In this document: in pieces, positions 42,178-51,643 of the stretch | Layout: each line of letters starts with the position of its first letter | Position numbering within the stretch: position 1 is the first letter of the stretch | Assembly (NCBI GenBank): GCA_002344055.1 | Contig: DDTH01000006.1 | Span: forward strand, 473,037 to 537,036 | DNA length: 64,000 nt | From: Sphingomonadales bacterium UBA2369 | Lineage (GTDB): Bacteria > Pseudomonadota > Alphaproteobacteria > Sphingomonadales > Sphingomonadaceae | Reading direction: 5' to 3' | Program-made: the position numbers and the translations under genes | Notes under the pieces: model-generated | What the model was told of the DNA's origin: nothing | Seen by the model: only the letters and a program-made list of their open reading frames with translations | Databases searched by the model: none

Positions 42178-42849
42178 CTATGGCTGCATCAGCGCGGCGG
42201 TGACTTCGGCATAGCTACCCACCTGCAATTCGCGCCCGTTCAGGAAGAAGGTCGGGGTGCCGCGCACGCCCCGTTCCGCCGCCGCGTGATTGCCGGCGAG
42301 CAGCGCCGAATAGGCCGCGCCGTCGGACAGGCAGCGGTTGATCTGCGCGCTGGACAGGCCCTGGTCGCGAAAGAAGCGGTCGAGTCCGCCCGCCCGCAAT
42401 ATCGCCGCGCCGTCCGGCGCCCGCGCCGATTGCGCCGCAGCCGCCTCGATCTGCGCGGACCAGCGGGACTGGTCGAGAAACAGCGCGTGAGCCGTCCGGA
42501 AGAAACGCTCCGGCGCCTGACAGCGCAGCATCATGAAAAGCGGCGGGTCGCTGGCGAAGATCATATAGGGCCGGAATTCGAAGCTGACCCGGCCGGTGCG
42601 TACCTGATCGCGGATCGCCCGACCCTGCTCGATCTCGAAATCCGCGCAATGCGAGCAGGTGATCGAGCCATATTCGACCAGCTTCATCGGCGCCTGCGGA
42701 TTGCCCATGAGATAACCGCCCTCGGCGGTCATTTCGACCCGTTCGGTCCAGTCGGCCGGGGCAGGAGCCGGCGCCCGCTGCGCCTGTGCGACAGCAGGCG
42801 CAGCGAGAGCAGGCGCGGCAAGGGCGATCAGGAAGGCAAGACGCTTCAC
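42178..42849 (-). CDS. DsbA-family thiol oxidoreductase, periplasmic
   Basis: 223 residues. Signal peptide (LAFLIALAAPALAAPAVAQA), then a thioredoxin-fold DsbA domain: KLVEYGSITCSHCADFEIEQ with the CxxC at CSHC near residue 74, and GVRGTPTFFLNGREL with the cis-Pro near 197. Belongs to the DSBA_Com1-like type. GTG at 42849 overlaps the stop of the upstream lipoprotein gene (GTGA), so it is coupled. Probably oxidises or isomerises disulfides of exported proteins, of which this window has many. Confidence 0.88.
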   Translation of the reverse strand: MKRLAFLIALAAPALAAPAVAQAQRAPAPAPADWTERVEMTAEGGYLMGNPQAPMKLVEYGSITCSHCADFEIEQGRAIRDQVRTGRVSFEFRPYMIFASDPPLFMMLRCQAPERFFRTAHALFLDQSRWSAQIEAAAAQSARAPDGAAILRAGGLDRFFRDQGLSSAQINRCLSDGAAYSALLAGNHAAAERGVRGTPTFFLNGRELQVGSYAEVTAALMQP

Positions 42850-43595
42850 TGGCCGATCGCTTGCCTCAGCAGCGGCTTCAGCGCCGACCAGGCGGTGACC
42901 TGCACCCGCTCGCCATTGATGAAGAAGGACGGCGTGCCCGTCACGCCTTCGCGGTCGCCGCGATCCTTCGACGCGGCCAGCCGCTGCAATTCTTCCTGGC
43001 TGGCCAGACATTGATCGATCCGGCCCTGCGGCAGGCCGCGCTGGCGGAAAAATTGATCGAGCTGCGTGGCGCGGACCCACGCGGCCGGCTGCTGATCGAG
43101 CGGCAGGCCCTGGATCGTCGCCTGCGCCGGGCCGGCGCGCTCCACCCATTCGCGCTGCGTCGCATAAAGCTGCTCGGAGAGACCGAAGAAGGGGCCGGGA
43201 CCCTGGCAGCGCAACAGCATGAACAGGCCCGGGTCGGTCGGGAAGATCGGATAGAAACGGTATTCCCAGCTGACCTGGCCGCTCTTCACGAATTCGTTGA
43301 CCAGTTCGTTATGCCCGGTCTCGGAAAATTCGGCGCAGACGTGGCAGGTGATCGAGGCATATTCGACCAGTTTCACCGGCGCGTCCGGATTGCCCATACG
43401 GTAGCCATTCTCGGCCGTTTCCTCGACCACCGTCGTCCAGTCGCCATTGTTGGGCGCGGCGATCTGCGGCAGTGCGACATTGCCGCTCTCGTTGGCGACG
43501 GCGGCGAGGTTACCGCTGCTGTTGGACTTGTCGCCGCCGCAACCGGCAAGAGCGAAGGCGGCCAGAGCAGCGGCGCCAAGAAAACGGAACTTCAT
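42846..43595 (-). CDS. DsbA-family thiol oxidoreductase, lipoprotein
   Basis: 249 residues. Lipoprotein signal MKFRFLGAAALAAFALAGCG with lipobox LAGC, then a DsbA-fold domain: KLVEYASITCHVCAEFSETG (CxxC = CHVC) near 83-88 and VTGTPSFFINGERVQ with cis-Pro near 225. Paralogous to the adjacent periplasmic form (42178-42849) but membrane-tethered, and with a different CxxC dipeptide, so their redox tuning may differ. Stop/start overlaps on both sides (ATGA with dciA, GTGA downstream) indicate one coupled unit. Confidence 0.88.
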   Translation of the reverse strand: MKFRFLGAAALAAFALAGCGGDKSNSSGNLAAVANESGNVALPQIAAPNNGDWTTVVEETAENGYRMGNPDAPVKLVEYASITCHVCAEFSETGHNELVNEFVKSGQVSWEYRFYPIFPTDPGLFMLLRCQGPGPFFGLSEQLYATQREWVERAGPAQATIQGLPLDQQPAAWVRATQLDQFFRQRGLPQGRIDQCLASQEELQRLAASKDRGDREGVTGTPSFFINGERVQVTAWSALKPLLRQAIGQ

Positions 43596-44146
43596 CGTCT
43601 TTTCTCTCCAATCGTGCCGATCACGGGGATGGCGGTGACCATGGCATTCCCTTCGCCGGACGAGAGGCCGCGCGCAAGGGATTCGAGCACGGCGCGCAGC
43701 TCCGGATCGGCAATCTCTCGAAGAGAATCGCCCATATCGGGCGCGAGGGGCGCAGGAGGCGCGGCGCGCGGCGGGGACGTCGCGGGCCGGGCCACGCGGC
43801 CCTGACGCAAGCTGACGCGCTCGACCGCCGGATAGCCGAAGAAGCGGTTCACCCGCTCGACGATCGTCGGCAGCACATGCTGCAACATGGGGGCGTGCGC
43901 ACCTTCGACGGTCAGGCTGAGCACGCCTTTGCTCTTCATGCCGTGCGGGAAACGGATCGATTCCGGCGCGGTGACGGCGGCGTAGCGCGGCCCGACAATC
44001 TCGCCCCAGCGGCTGACGATCGCATGCTGGACGAAGCCGAAGCGGCGGAAGGCGGCGCCCCCCGCCTTGCCGAGCAGATCCGACACCGCGCGCACGCCAT
44101 TGGCACGCTCATGCTTCGGGCCGGGATCGCGCACTTTCACCATCAC
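43592..44146 (-). CDS. DUF721/DciA-family protein
   Basis: 184 residues. N-terminal about 100 residues (FGFVQHAIVSRWGEIVGPRY, SLTVEGAHAPMLQHVLPTIV, ERVNRFFGYPAVERV) match DUF721, the DciA family that helps load the replicative helicase in bacteria lacking DnaC. The C-terminal 80 residues are Pro/Ala-rich and disordered. Its stop overlaps the next gene's start (ATGA). Divergent from mutY with 24 nt between starts; a perfect DnaA-box sequence lies 66 nt inside mutY. Confidence 0.85.
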   Translation of the reverse strand: MMVKVRDPGPKHERANGVRAVSDLLGKAGGAAFRRFGFVQHAIVSRWGEIVGPRYAAVTAPESIRFPHGMKSKGVLSLTVEGAHAPMLQHVLPTIVERVNRFFGYPAVERVSLRQGRVARPATSPPRAAPPAPLAPDMGDSLREIADPELRAVLESLARGLSSGEGNAMVTAIPVIGTIGEKRR

Positions 44147-44170
44147 CCCCGATCATGGCATAGCGCCGCC

Positions 44171-45151
44171 GTGCCCGTCGATACGACATCCGCTTTGCTG
44201 TCCTGGTATGCTGTGGATAAGCGCGCTCTGCCCTGGCGCGCGAGCGGCAGCGAGACGGCGGATCCCTATCGCGTCTGGCTGTCCGAGATCATGCTGCAGC
44301 AGACGACGGTGGCGGCGGTGAAGCCCTATTTCGCGGCCTTCACCGCGCGCTGGCCGACGGTGGAGGCGCTGGCGGAGGCGGACGAGGCGGCGGTAATGAG
44401 CGCCTGGGCGGGGCTTGGCTATTATGCCCGCGCCCGCAATTTGATCGCCTGTGCGCGCACGGTAGTGCGCGAGCATGGCGGGGAATTTCCCGGCGATGAG
44501 GCGGCTCTGCTGAAGCTGCCTGGGGTGGGCGCTTATACGGCGGCGGCGATCGCCGCGATTGCGTTCGGGCGGCGGGCGGTGGTGGTCGATGGCAATGTCG
44601 AGCGGGTCGTAGCGCGGCTGTTCGCGGTTTCGGAGCCGATGCCGGGCGCGAAGCCGAAATTGCGGGCGTTGATGGACCGGCTGACGCCCGAGCGGGACGC
44701 GGGCGATTTCGCGCAGGCGATGATGGATCTGGGCGCGACCATCTGCACGCCCCGTTCGCCGGATTGCGGCCGCTGCCCGGTCGCATCGGGGTGCGCGGCA
44801 CGGGCTGAGGGGCGGCCGGAAGCCTATCCGGTGAAGGCGCCCAAAACCGCCAAGCCGCAGCGGGAATGGACCGGCTATTGGCTGCGTCGCGGCGGCGAGG
44901 TCTTGCTGGTGCGGCGGCCGCCCAGGGGGCTGCTTGGCGGCATGCTGGCGCTGCCGGTCGAGCCGCCGGCGGTGGCGGAATGGCGCGAGGTCGGGGCAAT
45001 CGACCATGTCTTCACCCATTTCGCGCTGACGATGACAGTATTGAGTGCCGAGGGCGACGCGGAAGGCGAATGGTGGCCGGTCGAACGGATCGCCGAAGCT
45101 GGACTGCCGACCGTCTTCGCGAAAGCGGCGGCCGTGGCGGCGGCGGCGTGA
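44171..45151 (+). CDS. mutY: A/G-specific adenine glycosylase MutY
   Basis: 326 residues. Removes adenine opposite 8-oxoguanine. HhH motif KLPGVGAYTAAAIAAIAFGR followed by the catalytic Asp in VDGNVERVVARLF; catalytic Glu in LSEIMLQQTTVAAV near 38; [4Fe-4S] ligands CTPRSPDCGRCPVASGC (Cx6Cx2Cx5C) near 190-206; C-terminal Nudix-like 8-oxoG recognition domain ends IDHVFTHFALTMTVL. GTG at 44171 is the only plausible start, since an upstream ATG runs into a stop. Coupled to nudC by GTGA overlap. Confidence 0.95.
   Translation: MPVDTTSALLSWYAVDKRALPWRASGSETADPYRVWLSEIMLQQTTVAAVKPYFAAFTARWPTVEALAEADEAAVMSAWAGLGYYARARNLIACARTVVREHGGEFPGDEAALLKLPGVGAYTAAAIAAIAFGRRAVVVDGNVERVVARLFAVSEPMPGAKPKLRALMDRLTPERDAGDFAQAMMDLGATICTPRSPDCGRCPVASGCAARAEGRPEAYPVKAPKTAKPQREWTGYWLRRGGEVLLVRRPPRGLLGGMLALPVEPPAVAEWREVGAIDHVFTHFALTMTVLSAEGDAEGEWWPVERIAEAGLPTVFAKAAAVAAAA
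44212..44220 (-). promoter_or_regulatory. DnaA-box-like 9-mer in mutY 5' end
   Basis: TGTGGATAA is the exact complement of the consensus DnaA box TTATCCACA. It falls within mutY codons 14-17, near the divergent dciA start. A single 9-mer can occur by chance. Confidence 0.2.
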
Positions 45152-46008
45152 TCGTCGGCTTCACCGGCGCGGCGCTGGACCGGATGGACCAGCTGCGGCT
45201 CGACATGGCGAGGCTTGCCGAGGCAGCGGCGCATGAAAGCGCGCGGCTGCTGGCTTTGGCCGGACTCGATCCCGTGGTCGGCGATGATGGCAGGCTGGCC
45301 TGGGTCGCGGTCGAGTGCGCCGATTGCAACGAGCTGATCCTGCTCGGCTTCGACGGCGATGCCCCCCTGTTCGCGCCGCTGCAGGCGGACGCGCAAATCG
45401 GCGGCGGCGCCTGGAGCGTCTATCGCGTGCTCGGCGAGATGGAGAGCCGCGACGCCGCGATCTGGGGCGCGGCCCGCGCGGTGAACGAATGGCATGCGCG
45501 GCACCGTTATTGCGGAATTTGCGGCGCCGGCACCGCCCCGTTCCGGGCGGGCTGGGGACGGCGCTGCACCGGCTGCGGCGCCGAACATTTTCCGCGCGTG
45601 GATCCGGTTGTGATCATGCTGGCCGAACATGACGGCAAGGTGCTGGTCGGCCGCCAGCCGCGCTATCCGCCCGGCCGCTATTCGGCGCTGGCCGGATTCG
45701 TCGAGCCGGGCGAGTCGATCGAGGAAGCGGTCGCGCGCGAGCTGCATGAGGAAGCGGGCGTGCGGGCGACGGCTGTGCGCTATGTCGCAAGCCAGCCCTG
45801 GCCGTTCCCGGGATCGCTGATGATCGGCTGCATCGCGGCCGTGGACAGTGCCGCGCTGACGCTCGACACGGACGAGCTGGAAGACGCGATGTGGGTAAGC
45901 CGCGACGAGGTCCGCGCCGCGCTGGCTGGCGAAGCAGGCGCGCCGTTTCTCACGCCACCGCCTTACGCCATCGCGCACAGCCTGCTCGCCGCCTGGCTGG
46001 AAAGCTGA
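45148..46008 (+). CDS. nudC: NAD(H) pyrophosphatase NudC
   Basis: 286 residues. Hydrolyses NADH/NAD+ and removes NAD caps from RNA 5' ends. Zinc site HRYCGICGAGTAPF...RRCTGCGAEHFPR (two CxxC) near 118-141; Nudix box GFVEPGESIEEAVAREL then HEEAGV near 186-208; SQPWPFPGSLMIG, the SQPWPFPxS NudC signature, near 215. GTG start at 45148 overlaps the mutY stop (GTGA), so the two are coupled. N-terminal 110 residues are the usual accessory domain. Confidence 0.93.
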   Translation: MIVGFTGAALDRMDQLRLDMARLAEAAAHESARLLALAGLDPVVGDDGRLAWVAVECADCNELILLGFDGDAPLFAPLQADAQIGGGAWSVYRVLGEMESRDAAIWGAARAVNEWHARHRYCGICGAGTAPFRAGWGRRCTGCGAEHFPRVDPVVIMLAEHDGKVLVGRQPRYPPGRYSALAGFVEPGESIEEAVARELHEEAGVRATAVRYVASQPWPFPGSLMIGCIAAVDSAALTLDTDELEDAMWVSRDEVRAALAGEAGAPFLTPPPYAIAHSLLAAWLES

Positions 46009-46102
46009 ACCTAACCATTCACCGGCGGAAAGCACCGGTTCATCGCACGTGCGTTAGCCCTGTTTGCAACGGGCGTGTGGCGTTGGCTGGCCCGGCCAAA
46101 AC

Positions 46103-46957
46103 CTATTCCTGCCGCGGAGCGGCAGGCGGTGGCGGCGTCGCAGGGGAGGGCGGCGTCGCCACTTCGTTTGCGGGCGCAGCAGACGGTTGCGGGGCATCGA
46201 CTTCCACCTCCCGCAGCGTCGCGAGGCTTTCGCGCGCGGCGCGGCCCGCGGCACTGTCCGGCGCGCGGTCGGCGACCATGCGGTAGAGCCGCTCCGCCTC
46301 CGTCATGTCGCCCGCTTCGCCCGCGATCGTACCGGCGAGGAGGAGGATTTCGGGATTGTCGCGCGCCAGTTCGCGGGCGCGAGCGATATCGGTCCGGGCG
46401 CGGGCCGGTTCGCTCTGCCGCCGGGCGAGCGCGGCCGACAGATACCAGACCATCGGATCGCGCGGGACAAGCTCGATCGCCTGATCGATCGCCATCCGCG
46501 CTTGCGGCAGCTGATTGCTCGACACCAGAGCGCGGGCGCGGTCGAGATGGACTTCGCCGCGCAGCTCCACGGACAGATGACGCGAGCGCAAAGCCGTATC
46601 GAACATGGTCAGCGCGCCCGCCGGGTCGCCGCCCGCGAGCCGGGCATTGCCGGCCTGCACCCACAGATCGGCGCCGCGCGCGTCGCCGATCCGGTCGGCC
46701 GCCTGCGCCGCCTGCTCGAAAGTCGCGGCGGCCAGCGCCCATTGCTCAAGCGCCACATAGGCAAGGGCGACACATTGGCTGGCATAAAGTCCGCCGCCCA
46801 TCGCGCGCCAGCGATTGGCTTCGGCGAGACCGGCCTGGGGATTCGCCTCCACAGCCTGCTGGCACAAAACGGCGCGGCCTTCTTCCGTTTCCGGCGGCGG
46901 CGTGGGCGGCCGGACGTCCTGAACGGTCGCGGCGGCGAGAAAAGCGAGGAACATCAT
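46103..46957 (-). CDS. TPR-repeat exported protein
   Basis: 284 residues. Short hydrophobic N-terminus (MMFLAFLAAATVQDV), then TPR-like helical repeats (ALAAATFEQAAQAADRIGDA, GDPAGALTMFDTALRSRH, LPQARMAIDQAIELVPRDPM and GDMTEAERLYRMVADRAPDS) over residues 60-240, ending in a Pro/Ala-rich tail. Probably a periplasmic scaffold. Its ATG at 46957 overlaps the upstream hydrolase stop (ATGA). Convergent with nudC. Confidence 0.78.
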   Translation of the reverse strand: MMFLAFLAAATVQDVRPPTPPPETEEGRAVLCQQAVEANPQAGLAEANRWRAMGGGLYASQCVALAYVALEQWALAAATFEQAAQAADRIGDARGADLWVQAGNARLAGGDPAGALTMFDTALRSRHLSVELRGEVHLDRARALVSSNQLPQARMAIDQAIELVPRDPMVWYLSAALARRQSEPARARTDIARARELARDNPEILLLAGTIAGEAGDMTEAERLYRMVADRAPDSAAGRAARESLATLREVEVDAPQPSAAPANEVATPPSPATPPPPAAPRQE

Positions 46958-47685
46958 AGACTTTCGACCAGTTCGGAGAGGGTGCGGGTGAGCAATGCAA
47001 GATCCGCGTCGCGCGACAGGCGATGGTCGCCGCCCTTGACCAGCACAGTCTGCACGTCGGCTGAACGCAGGCGCTCGGCGATGCGCGTGGAGATGGTCCA
47101 GGGCACGTCGGGATCGGCCTGGCCGTGCAGCAGCCGGACCGGGCAGTCGATCGCGATCTCGCCATCGAGCAGCTTCAGCATCTCGCCGCTTTCCCAGAAG
47201 ATGCGGGTCGTCACATAGGGATCGTCGCCATAAGGCGTCGTCTCGGCCAGCCGGCCTTCCGTCCGGATCACGGCCTTGTCCGCATCCGAAAAGCCCCAGT
47301 CAGTGAAATCAGGCGCGGCGGCGATGCCGACGAGGCCGGCGACGCGATCCGGCCGCGCCAGCGCGGCGAGCAGCATCAGCCAGCCGCCCATGGACGAGCC
47401 GGCCAAAATGACCGGAGCGGGAGCAAGATCGTCGATCATCGCCAGCACATCGTCGCGCCAGTCGGCCAGACTCTGCGCCTCGAAATCGCCGGGGCTGACC
47501 CCGCAGCCGCCATAGTCGAAACGGCGGAACCCGTGACCACGCGACGCCGCCCACGCCTCGAGCGCCAGCGCTTTGGCGCCTTCCATGTCCGACATGTAGC
47601 CGGGGAGGAAAAGGATAACCGGCGCGGTGCCGTCCTGCTGCCGATAGGCGAGGCGCCTGCCCTCATGATCGAGATAGCGAATCAT
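46954..47685 (-). CDS. Alpha/beta hydrolase
   Basis: 243 residues. GSSMGGWLMLLAALARP holds the nucleophile elbow (Ser100), with FLPGYMSDMEG as oxyanion loop (residues 27-37), catalytic Asp in HGQADPDVPW near 196 and His in KGGDHRLSRD near 223. No signal peptide, so cytoplasmic; resembles serine esterases such as ABHD10-type acyl-thioesterases. Substrate unknown. ATG at 47685 preferred over upstream ATG at 47745 because the fold begins there. Coupled to the TPR gene. Confidence 0.85.
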   Translation of the reverse strand: MIRYLDHEGRRLAYRQQDGTAPVILFLPGYMSDMEGAKALALEAWAASRGHGFRRFDYGGCGVSPGDFEAQSLADWRDDVLAMIDDLAPAPVILAGSSMGGWLMLLAALARPDRVAGLVGIAAAPDFTDWGFSDADKAVIRTEGRLAETTPYGDDPYVTTRIFWESGEMLKLLDGEIAIDCPVRLLHGQADPDVPWTISTRIAERLRSADVQTVLVKGGDHRLSRDADLALLTRTLSELVESL

Positions 47686-47883
47686 CGGGCGAACATGGCG
47701 GTCCCGTGCGGCGATTTCACGGCAACTGCACAGCCGCTGGCGCAATGCTGCAACACCGGAGGGATTTTTCGCAACGCTCGCAACATGATGCCGACTGCGA
47801 TTGCACCCGCGTTCCTAACTTTCTAGGGTCTCGCGCAAATCGGGCCGGGAGGGCCGGGTTTAGAAAACTCTGTGGGGGTATCA

Positions 47884-50800
47884 ATGATTAAGCCATCGCG
47901 CGCGTTTACGCTTCGCCGGACCGGCCTGCTGGCCACGACCGCCTTGTTCATGATGTCGGGCGCGACCGCCGCCCTCGCACAGGACCGCGACGCGCTGGAC
48001 GAGGCGATGAACGCCGAATCGGATGCCGACCGCGCCAATCGCATCATCAACCGCGAGCGCATCACCGAAGCGCTGGATGGCATTCCGTTCGGCACGCTCG
48101 ACGCCCACACTCTTGTCGGCAACGGCCACATCGCGCCGATCGAGGGCGGAGAAACGCCGTCGATCACGATCAACAACGGTTTCAACACGACCACGGACGT
48201 CTACGATCCGACCAACATCACCGGTATCGGCCAGGTCGTGCGCGACGCCGGCGGCGGCTCGGTCGGCCTGTGCACCGGCACCCTGATCAATCCGCGCACC
48301 GTTATTTTCGCTGCGCACTGCGTGAACAACAATGCCGCCACCGCTTACGGCGCCAATTCGGGCGGCATCGCCATGGCGATCGGCTTCGAGACCAACACCC
48401 GCGCCAATGCCGCCGGCCAGACCGACGAACTGGTCCGCTGGCTGCTCGGCCAGGGCGCCAATCAGGACGGCCGCTTCCAGACCAACCGGGCGCAGCAACT
48501 CTACAACATGAACCAGGTGTTCTGGCATGCCGGCTCGCGGGCGCCGGCGTCGTGCACGAGCGCGACTTCTTGCTTCCTGGAGGCGGACATCGCCACCGGC
48601 GTGCTCGACACGCCGACGCGCGGCGTGCCGACCTGGACGATGCTGTTCTCGCCGCTCATGACTCCGGCCGCGATCGATCCGGCCAACGGCACCGGCTATC
48701 ATGTGACGATCGGCGGCTATGGCGCGTTCGGTAACGGCACCACCGGCGCCGCCACCAACGGCAACTTCCGCCGCCGCCTGGCCGAGAATATTCTGGGCGG
48801 CCTGACCTCGATCAACGACCGCAACATCTTCCTGTTCGGCAGCGCCGGCGCGCCCTCGCGTCCGCAATTGCTCTACTGGCTCGACTTCGATGATTCTCGC
48901 CGCGGCACCGCGAGCGCCGATCCGGAGGATTTCAACGGTTTCCGCGACAATGCGCTCACCCGCGAAGGCCTGACCGGCCCGGGCGATTCGGGTGGCCCGC
49001 TGATCATCGACCAGGCGTTCGGCCAGAATGTCCGCACCATCATCGGCGTGCTTTCGGGCGGGTCGACCTTCTTCGCCGGCCAGCCGGGCGGCAGCTATGG
49101 CACGCAGAGCTTCTATCAGCCTTTGTTCCTCTATTGGGACTGGATCGTCGCCAACAATCCGTATCGCTACGCGACCGCGGTGGCGGGCAACCGCAACTGG
49201 GAGGATCCGACGTCGTGGGTGACGACGCTCGATCCGGCCTATCAGATCCTGAACGCCAATGGGCAGCTGGTGAACGGCCTGCCGACCAATCTGGGCGGCG
49301 CGAACACCGTCACCAATCCCCAGTTCGGCGAACTCTGCTTCCAGTCGCCGAGCAGCTCGGCGAACCCCGCCACGAACGAGTGCGTCAATCTGGCCACCGG
49401 CCAGCCGCGCGACAACGTTCCCAACAATCCGGCCTCTGGGCTCGATAACAGCCCGGCGATCGCGGAGATTGGCGACGGACCGGACGGAGCCGCCGAAGTC
49501 GCCAGCAACGAAGAGGATGCGGGCCGCGGCCTCGATGGCGCATTCGAGAGCGCGCACGCCGATCCGGGCTATTCCAACGTCGTCGCCCCGGCGCCGACGA
49601 TTGCCAACGGCCTGCCGGGTGCGACCAATTTCGTGCCGAACAATGTCGATGGCGACCGCGCCGCGGGCACGCTCGGCCGTTATTACGACATCACGCTGCG
49701 CAATGCCGGCACGGTGACGCTCAGCAGCGCTGTGACGATCGACAATTTCACTGTCGCCGGGGCGCAGTCCCAGCTGACCGTGGCGGCGAACGGGTCGCTG
49801 ACCAGCCTGATCGATATCAACCACATGACCGGCATCATGAACGTGAACGGCACGGTCCGGTCGATGGGCGATTATTTCTTCATGTCGGGGCTGCTCACCG
49901 GCACCGGCCGGGTGAACGCCAACTTCCTGACCAGCGTGATCGGCAATTTCGCGCCGGGCACATTGGGTACGATCGGCAACCTGACCATCGGCGGCAACCT
50001 CGTCATGGGCAGCGGCTCGACCTACGTTCTGGACGTCGGCCCGAACAATACTTCGGACCGGATCGTCGTAGTCGCCGACGGCGCCAATGCCGGTAGCGCG
50101 AATGTCGGCGGCCGGGTCGCCGTAACGCCGGTGGCCGGATCGATCATCCGCTTCGGCAATCTGTACACGATCCTGACGGCGGAAGGCGGCGTGACCGGCG
50201 CCTTCACCGCGACCGACATCAGCGCGATCCTGCGCCAGACCTTCATCTACAACGCCAATTCGGTGCAGCTGCGGATCACGGCGGTACCTTATGCCAGCGT
50301 CGTGACCGGAACGTCGCCGGTGCAGGTCGCCTATGGCGCGCTGCTCGACCAGAACCGCGCTACGGCGTCGCTGGTCGGCCTGTACGACATTCTGGATCTC
50401 CAGAATGCGGCCACCATCCAGGGCACGCTCGAAGCGCTCGCGCCCCGGACGGAAACCTTGCGCCAGTCGCTCGGCGTCGTTGCGCTCGACAACAGCTCGC
50501 GCGTGGTGCGCGAGCGCCTGCACTCGCTTACCCCGGGCAATCTGGGCGGGCAGGTCGCGTTCCTCGGCCGCCGCGTCGAGACCGCCGCCCTGAACCTGGC
50601 CGGCCTGTCCAGCGGCATGGCGACCATGTCGGACGTGTCGACCCAGGAAGCGGGCAGCGTGACGCAGCTTCCGGAGCGGATGAGCGCCTTCGTGGCCGTC
50701 GGCTATATCGACGGTTCGGGCGCGCCGATGGTGTCGGCCCGTCCGAATACTGGCCGCGACAATTATGACGGTCTGTACGGTACGGTGGGTCTGGAATCGG

Positions 50801-51501
50801 AGGTCGGCAATCACGGCGTGCTCGGCGCCTCGATCGGCTTCACGAACCTCGACGGTCGAACCGACGCGCGGGACGCCTCCGCGGATGCCAACCTTTACCA
50901 GGCGACCGTGTACGGCAAGGTCATGTTCGACGGTAACGGCTATGTGGACGGTCAGCTGACCGCCGGCATCCTGGAAACCTCGCACGAGCGTGCGGGCAAC
51001 CTTCCGGGTCAGCCCTACACCCTGCGGGGCAGCGACTCGGCCCTGGCGTTCGGCGGCGAGATCGCGGTCGGCGCACTGTTCGGCGACAAGATCAAATATG
51101 GTCCTCGCGCCGCCATGCGCTTCACGCAGATCAACTTCGGCGACCTGATCGAATCGGGCGGGCCGACCGCGCTGTCGATCGACCGTGACGAGTATCGCTC
51201 GATCCAGGCGCGTGCCGGCATCGTCTTCGACGGCACCGGCCGCATTCGCCCGCGGGCGAGCGCGACCTTCGTGCACGATTTCGCGGAGCGTAACACCAAC
51301 TTCGGCGCGAACTTCGTCGGTGGCGGCGGCGGCAACGTCCTGTTCGACCTGGCGGGCCAGGACCGGAACTGGGGCGAAGTCAGCGGCGGCCTGGTGATCG
51401 ATCTGGGCAATGTCGAACTGTCTGCTTCGGCGGATACGACGATTGGCCGGACCGACTTCAACAACCGCTCCTATCGCGTGGGCGCGCGCATCAAGTTCTG
51501 A
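47884..51501 (+). CDS. Autotransporter with trypsin-like (S1) serine protease passenger
   Basis: 1205 residues. Long signal (MIKPSRAFTLRRTGLLATTA...). S1 protease domain residues about 80-430 with the triad His145 (VIFAAHCV), candidate Asp235 (FLEADIATG) and Ser369 (GPGDSGGPL). Then a beta-helix-like passenger (LRNAGTVTLSSAVTIDNFTV, LTIGGNLVMGSGSTYVLDVG) to about 800 and a C-terminal autotransporter beta-barrel (residues about 940-1205) ending RVGARIKF, terminal Phe. Type V secretion to the cell surface. ATG at 47884 has GGGGGT 5 nt upstream. A good terminator follows. Confidence 0.9.
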   Translation: MIKPSRAFTLRRTGLLATTALFMMSGATAALAQDRDALDEAMNAESDADRANRIINRERITEALDGIPFGTLDAHTLVGNGHIAPIEGGETPSITINNGFNTTTDVYDPTNITGIGQVVRDAGGGSVGLCTGTLINPRTVIFAAHCVNNNAATAYGANSGGIAMAIGFETNTRANAAGQTDELVRWLLGQGANQDGRFQTNRAQQLYNMNQVFWHAGSRAPASCTSATSCFLEADIATGVLDTPTRGVPTWTMLFSPLMTPAAIDPANGTGYHVTIGGYGAFGNGTTGAATNGNFRRRLAENILGGLTSINDRNIFLFGSAGAPSRPQLLYWLDFDDSRRGTASADPEDFNGFRDNALTREGLTGPGDSGGPLIIDQAFGQNVRTIIGVLSGGSTFFAGQPGGSYGTQSFYQPLFLYWDWIVANNPYRYATAVAGNRNWEDPTSWVTTLDPAYQILNANGQLVNGLPTNLGGANTVTNPQFGELCFQSPSSSANPATNECVNLATGQPRDNVPNNPASGLDNSPAIAEIGDGPDGAAEVASNEEDAGRGLDGAFESAHADPGYSNVVAPAPTIANGLPGATNFVPNNVDGDRAAGTLGRYYDITLRNAGTVTLSSAVTIDNFTVAGAQSQLTVAANGSLTSLIDINHMTGIMNVNGTVRSMGDYFFMSGLLTGTGRVNANFLTSVIGNFAPGTLGTIGNLTIGGNLVMGSGSTYVLDVGPNNTSDRIVVVADGANAGSANVGGRVAVTPVAGSIIRFGNLYTILTAEGGVTGAFTATDISAILRQTFIYNANSVQLRITAVPYASVVTGTSPVQVAYGALLDQNRATASLVGLYDILDLQNAATIQGTLEALAPRTETLRQSLGVVALDNSSRVVRERLHSLTPGNLGGQVAFLGRRVETAALNLAGLSSGMATMSDVSTQEAGSVTQLPERMSAFVAVGYIDGSGAPMVSARPNTGRDNYDGLYGTVGLESEVGNHGVLGASIGFTNLDGRTDARDASADANLYQATVYGKVMFDGNGYVDGQLTAGILETSHERAGNLPGQPYTLRGSDSALAFGGEIAVGALFGDKIKYGPRAAMRFTQINFGDLIESGGPTALSIDRDEYRSIQARAGIVFDGTGRIRPRASATFVHDFAERNTNFGANFVGGGGGNVLFDLAGQDRNWGEVSGGLVIDLGNVELSASADTTIGRTDFNNRSYRVGARIKF

Positions 51502-51523
51502 TCGGATCGCCCAATCGGGAATC

Positions 51524-51559
51524 GGCCCCTTCGCCTCGCGGCGGAGGGGCCTTTTCTTT
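51524..51559 (+). terminator. Rho-independent terminator after autotransporter
   Basis: GGCCCCTTCGCC-TCGC-GGCGGAGGGGCC stem (12 bp, with one mismatch) followed by TTTTCTTT, 22 nt after the stop at 51501. Strong hairpin and U-run. Confidence 0.85.
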
Positions 51560-51643
51560 GGGCAAATGGCGGTCCGCTTGCCGCCGGGCGCCTGACGACC
51601 TAATTCGCCCGCACTTCTATCCTTCCTTTTCGAAAGCCCCGAC

